19,613 nt of DNA from Lachnospiraceae bacterium OF09-6 (GTDB taxonomy: Bacteria > Bacillota > Clostridia > Lachnospirales > Lachnospiraceae), in contig QUMM01000042.1 in NCBI GenBank assembly GCA_003435055.1, positions 1 through 19,613 of the forward strand, read 5' to 3'. Numbering within the stretch: position 1 is the first letter of the stretch; the number at the start of each line of letters is the position of its first letter. Positions 16,880 to 19,613 of the stretch are shown piece after piece. The position numbers were made by a program, and so were the translations under genes. The notes below the pieces were generated by a model, which was not told where the DNA came from, did no database searches, and worked only from the letters and a program-made list of their open reading frames with translations.

Positions 16880-17617
16880 TCACCCCCTTGCGGCAAGCAC
16901 ATAGATTTGCGCTGCAAATGCTCCCAGACAGATCAGCAGGAAAATAACATCCTGCACATGAAAACCCAGCTTACAGATATTCGTCCGTTTTACCGGGCCT
17001 CCCAATCCCCGCGTAAGGGCTGCCTGGGACAGTTCCTCTCCGATTTTGACGGAGCAGATCATCATGGGGACAATCCGATACTCTAAAATCGCACCGACTT
17101 TTCCACCACCAAAGCGGACGCCACGCATCCGCATGGCGTCCCCAATAGCGCTCCATTCTTCCGCAACCGTGGGAAAGAAGCGAAACATCACAGACATAGG
17201 AATGGTGATCTGCTGCGGCAGGTGGAGCTGTTCCATCGCCGCAACAAATTCGCTGACCGTGGTTGTCGTTACCACGAAATATCCCATGACCACGCTGGGG
17301 GTGAACCTCAGCAGAATGCCAACAATGGCTACTGCAATGTAGTTTGCTACGCCAGCCAGTCGTGACAGACCGAACATTTCCAGGCACAGACTGCCTCCAA
17401 AAATCAGGATATAGAGAACAGCGCCTTTCCATTTTCTGGCCGCTGACAAAAGTAACAGCGGGATCGCCGCCAACACGATGATGTAATACTGCATGATGCC
17501 TTCATACGAACCGCCTAAAATAAAGACAGCTATGGTAATCAGTACCGCCAGTTTTGTCCGGGGGTCTAATATAATTCCGCTATTGTTTTTTTGACTTGCA
17601 AGAAGTTCGCGGCTCAT
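16880..17617 (-). CDS. ECF transporter transmembrane component T, operon 2
   Basis: 245 residues, polytopic membrane protein. Carries both coupling motifs, GDAMRMRG and QAALTRGLGGP, plus the N-terminal LDPRTKLAVL and FRFFPTVAEEW. It begins at an ATG that overlaps the S gene TAA by one base (TAATG), so the two are translationally coupled. It is paralogous along its full length to the T protein at 6383-7105, and adjacent genes are in the same order, so the two operons stem from one duplicated or separately acquired module. Confidence 0.92.
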   Translation of the reverse strand: MSRELLASQKNNSGIILDPRTKLAVLITIAVFILGGSYEGIMQYYIIVLAAIPLLLLSAARKWKGAVLYILIFGGSLCLEMFGLSRLAGVANYIAVAIVGILLRFTPSVVMGYFVVTTTTVSEFVAAMEQLHLPQQITIPMSVMFRFFPTVAEEWSAIGDAMRMRGVRFGGGKVGAILEYRIVPMMICSVKIGEELSQAALTRGLGGPVKRTNICKLGFHVQDVIFLLICLGAFAAQIYVLAARG

Positions 17618-18198
17618 TACACAATTCCCGCCCGCTCAAAGTGTTTTTTGAAAATCTTCCGTCCGATCAGGCCGCCGACAAGACCGCTGACGAAAGCAGC
17701 AATAAGCAGTACCGGCAAAATCCAGTCGGGCATATAAGCCATGAGCGTGTCGGCATATTCCTGACCGTAGCCGGGGAGCAGGTTCTGGTAGTAAGCGTCA
17801 CGCGTCACAACGATGGGAATAAAAGCGCCGATTACCCACATGGAAAAAATGCCGTGAATCAACACTTCGCGCTTGGCATTTTTGTAGTCACAGGCTTTCA
17901 TCATAAAATCGGAAATCAGCCCGAAGATCAGCCCGGTAGGGATGCACCACCAGCCCATGCCGGTCAGCAGCATAATGATACCCAGCAGCACTCCGCAGAT
18001 GGTAAGCATACCGAATTTCTTAATTTTGGAGAAGAACAACATCATCGGAATACCGCCGACAAGCGGCACGATCACGCTGATAAGTGGAATAAAGATCGGG
18101 ATAAAACCGATAGACGCCGCTGCGAAAATGACGATAAAGTAAATCGCCGTAAAAATACCGATGTTGATTAAGTCCTTTCCTTGCAATTTGTTGTTCAT
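17617..18198 (-). CDS. ECF transporter substrate-binding (S) component, MptD/Trep_Strep family, operon 2
   Basis: 193 residues, about five or six TM segments, MptD/Trep_Strep-like. Shares LQGKDLINIGIFTAIYF, the PxIxxxVPLxGGIPMMLFFSKIKKFG region and the KKHFERAGIV end with the S protein at 7105-7695. ATG at 18198 (MNNKLQGKDL) is chosen because AGGAGG lies about seven bases upstream; the open frame extends to 18216 but has no site there. It heads ECF operon 2. Differences from its paralogue in the middle loops (for example TGMGWWCIPTGLI versus GSGGLVLVAGVI) may reflect a different substrate. Confidence 0.88.
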   Translation of the reverse strand: MNNKLQGKDLINIGIFTAIYFIVIFAAASIGFIPIFIPLISVIVPLVGGIPMMLFFSKIKKFGMLTICGVLLGIIMLLTGMGWWCIPTGLIFGLISDFMMKACDYKNAKREVLIHGIFSMWVIGAFIPIVVTRDAYYQNLLPGYGQEYADTLMAYMPDWILPVLLIAAFVSGLVGGLIGRKIFKKHFERAGIV

Positions 18199-18232
18199 TG
18201 CGAAACCTCCTAACATGATTACTTTCGTCTTT

Positions 18233-18262
18233 GTTAGTTCTTGCTAACTAGCCCTAATGATA
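18233..18262 (-). promoter_or_regulatory. Control region of ECF operon 2: -10 like box and GTTAG-N6-CTAAC palindrome
   Basis: TATCAT on the minus strand (18262-18257) is followed eight bases later by the GTTAG-N6-CTAAC palindrome 18233-18248. No good -35 box is present at 17 bases, which suggests an activator is needed; the divergent AraC gene is the obvious candidate. The palindrome matches those at 7717-7732 and 12664-12677. Confidence 0.5.
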
Positions 18263-18318
18263 GCATAAATTCAGCTGTGCTTCTATGCACATATCGGTAT
18301 TTTAAGCCCGTATAGCAA

Positions 18319-18376
18319 GGAGTTTTTTCGCTCTGCCAGAATATCCATTGACCGGGAGTTTTCTCGCAGGTATAAT
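18319..18376 (+). promoter_or_regulatory. araC promoter with two direct repeats (candidate autoregulation sites)
   Basis: -35 TTGACC (18348-18353), 17-base spacer, -10 TATAAT (18371-18376). A 13-base unit GGAGTTTTTTCGC (18319-18331) recurs as GGAGTTTTCTCGC (18355-18367) with one mismatch and a 36-base offset. The second copy fills the promoter spacer and the first lies upstream of -35. AraC-family proteins commonly bind direct repeats; binding here could repress araC and activate the divergent ECF operon. Confidence 0.6.
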
Positions 18377-18414
18377 AATATCAGCGATTTTGCGTGATGA
18401 AAGGGGCGAAGCAG

Positions 18415-19389
18415 TTGCGTAACATGATATACAACATTTTAGAAAACAGCGATGCTGTTTCTGGTGTGACCTTAAAAAACAGTCCAAATAACAGCACATT
18501 GCTTTTGGATCGGGCAGATGGCAAGGGACGCATGACATTCCATACGCTCTTTCCGGGGCTGACTTTGGCTTTTATTTTTGTAAACGCTCCCGTATGGCCG
18601 GAGTCGGATGAAAATTCAAATCTAAAGCCTTTGCTGATTAACTATTGCGTTTCGGGCAGAAGTGAATTGCTTCTGGATGATGGCTCCTACATTTACCTGA
18701 AGGAAAATGATTTTTGTGTCAGTGAACAGACCGCACAGAAAGAATATATCTTTCCCACACGGCAATATCAGGGCATAAAAATATACTTTGACCTGCCACT
18801 TCTTTTACAGTCCTGCGGTGAACTTTTGAAATCTTTTTCACTTGACCTCCCTACGCTGGAAGAAAATTATTGTGGCAACCATAAGACATATATCAACGGA
18901 ACGGACAGTGAGCTGGAAAATATATTTCAAAAACTCTGGCGGCTATCTGAAAAGCCCTCTGCCTTCCATTTGCAAATCTATACGCTTGAACTTCTCCACC
19001 GGCTTTTTAACATGGAAATCCGGCCTCCGAAAACCTGCGGCTTCTACACGGAAACGCAGGTTGAAATTGCAAAAAGGGCAGCGCAAATTCTCTCTGATGA
19101 TCTTCGCCAGCACATTCCTGTACGGCAGATTGCAGAACGCTTTTCGGTCAGTGAAACCAGTCTGAAAAACTATTTTAGAGGCGTATATGGACAGAATATA
19201 TCCACCTGGCTGCGAGAAATCCGTATGACCGAAGCCGCAAGGTTTCTTTCGGACACAAAGCGTCCGATTGCCGAAATATCCGAACAGGTCGGCTACTCTA
19301 ATCAAGGGAAATTTGCAGCCGTGTTCAAAAAGCAGTTTGGACTATCGCCGCTGGAATACCGGCGGTCAAAGAATTTGGAAAACCGATAA
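18415..19389 (+). CDS. AraC/XylS-family transcriptional regulator, divergent from ECF operon 2
   Basis: 324 residues from a TTG at 18415 (MRNMIYNILENSD). I chose this start because AAAGGGG lies eight bases upstream; upstream GTG/ATG codons at 18394 and 18397 are only some 12 bases from the expected transcription start and lack a site. The C-terminal double helix-turn-helix contains IPVRQIAERFSVSETSLKNY and ends with VGYSNQGKFAAVFKKQFGLSPLEYRR. The N-terminal domain (about 30-150) is a sensing domain without a signature I recognise. It is a paralogue of the AraC protein at 3945-4898. Divergent placement with shared control sequences suggests it governs ECF operon 2 and itself. Confidence 0.9.
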   Translation: MRNMIYNILENSDAVSGVTLKNSPNNSTLLLDRADGKGRMTFHTLFPGLTLAFIFVNAPVWPESDENSNLKPLLINYCVSGRSELLLDDGSYIYLKENDFCVSEQTAQKEYIFPTRQYQGIKIYFDLPLLLQSCGELLKSFSLDLPTLEENYCGNHKTYINGTDSELENIFQKLWRLSEKPSAFHLQIYTLELLHRLFNMEIRPPKTCGFYTETQVEIAKRAAQILSDDLRQHIPVRQIAERFSVSETSLKNYFRGVYGQNISTWLREIRMTEAARFLSDTKRPIAEISEQVGYSNQGKFAAVFKKQFGLSPLEYRRSKNLENR

Positions 19390-19396
19390 GAGCAAA

Positions 19397-19430
19397 GCCG
19401 GGATTTGCCGCTTGATAGCAAAATCCCGGC
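19397..19430 (+). terminator. Rho-independent terminator of the divergent araC gene
   Basis: GC-rich stem GCCGGGATTTGC (19397-19408) and GCAAAATCCCGGC (19418-19430), one bulged base, followed by CTTTCTT. It begins 8 bases past the araC stop. Confidence 0.8.
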
Positions 19431-19502
19431 CTTTCTTGTATGGCAGAAAAATAAACCACCTGCTCGGCAGGTGGAGGGAGTAGCTTTAGCTTCAAGTAAA
19501 AA

Positions 19503-19561
19503 ACCTCCTGTGATAATATAAAAGTGGGTCCGCAAAACTCACAAAATATAATCAAGGAGGT
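19503..19561 (+). promoter_or_regulatory. Leader of tnpA with ribosome-binding-site sequestering complement
   Basis: ACCTCCT (19503-19509) is the exact complement of AGGAGGT (19555-19561), the tnpA ribosome-binding site. Pairing in the transcript would hide the site. Repression by such a leader is established for Salmonella IS200; here it is inferred from the complementarity. Confidence 0.5.
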
Positions 19562-19568
19562 ATCCAAA

Positions 19569-19613
19569 ATGGATAAGAACAGTTTAAGTCATACAACATG
19601 GGAATGCAAGTAT
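19569..19613 (+). CDS. tnpA: IS200/IS605-family transposase TnpA, first 15 codons
   Basis: Starts MDKNSLSHTTWECKY, the characteristic beginning of Y1 (HUH) transposases of IS200 elements, which normally continues with a HIVFAPKYRR-type segment. AAGGAGG lies eight bases before the ATG. Only 45 bases are in the window; the catalytic His pair and Tyr are beyond the edge. The hairpin at 19456-19474 supports the assignment. Confidence 0.8.
   Translation, partial: MDKNSLSHTTWECKY

Larger units (their letters stand above)
19456..19613 (+). mobile_element. IS200/IS605-family insertion sequence, left end (partial)
   Basis: A hairpin CCACCTGC-TCG-GCAGGTGG (19456-19474) is followed by a leader and a tnpA start. 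Subterminal hairpins of this kind are the recognition structures of IS200/IS605 single-strand transposition, and in IS200 they also block read-through from outside. The exact left tip is not resolvable; it is probably within about 20 bases to the left of the hairpin. The right part is outside the window. Confidence 0.75.

Noticed and set aside
17596..18171. 191-codon plus-strand open frame
   Set aside because: Antisense to the ECF S gene; composition is typical of the complement of a membrane protein gene.
1..19613. tRNA or rRNA genes
   Set aside because: I saw no cloverleaf-like segment with a CCA-type end and no rRNA-like conserved stretch on either strand; a covariance-model search was not possible.

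Overview
The window looks like a chromosomal or accessory stretch from an anaerobic Gram-positive Firmicute of the class Clostridia (Lachnospiraceae or Ruminococcaceae type). The evidence is strong AGGAGG ribosome-binding sites with frequent TTG/GTG starts, overlapping stop/start gene packing, MptD/Trep_Strep-type ECF S components, and an IS200-type insertion sequence at the right edge. Species cannot be told from the sequence alone. Almost everything is on the minus strand, and almost everything is membrane transport or its regulation.

Region 1 (about 7830 down to 1) is one long minus-strand operon. It encodes an ECF S component, an ECF T component, a double ECF ATPase, an AraC-type regulator, two type IV (YbtP/YbtQ, IrtA/IrtB-like) ABC half-transporters, and a DtxR/MntR-type metalloregulator that runs off the left edge. 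Both half-transporters carry a single-base frameshift, so the pair is broken unless these are sequencing errors.

Region 2 (13390 down to about 8042) starts with an autoregulated-looking TetR gene. It is followed by an intact heterodimeric ABC half-transporter pair and a leucine-carboxyl-methyltransferase-like SAM methyltransferase, ending at a 16-bp-arm palindrome. The 465-bp gap between 7704 and 8169 holds the region 1 control region, that palindrome and possible gene debris.

Region 3 (18415 down to 13508) is a second copy of the region 1 layout: ECF S, T and double ATPase followed by a first ABC half-transporter. Here the AraC regulator is divergent (plus strand). The ABC gene loses its normal C-terminus at about 13801, where it joins a fragment of a sigma-region-4-like gene, and the second half-transporter is missing. 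The right edge has the AraC terminator and then the left end of an IS200/IS605 element with the first 15 codons of tnpA.

The parts appear linked by regulation. A palindrome with the form TTAG-N6-CTAA lies in the leader or promoter of all three transport operons (7718-7731, 12664-12677, 18234-18247) and in the loop region of the 8042-8079 palindrome. It uses DtxR-like half-sites, and a DtxR-family gene ends operon 1. A second, asymmetric motif (GGAG, T-rich stretch, CAGA) recurs near both AraC-linked control regions. My inference is a metal-responsive uptake regulon for a metal-chelate, siderophore-like or tetrapyrrole-like substrate. The substrate itself is not shown by the sequence.
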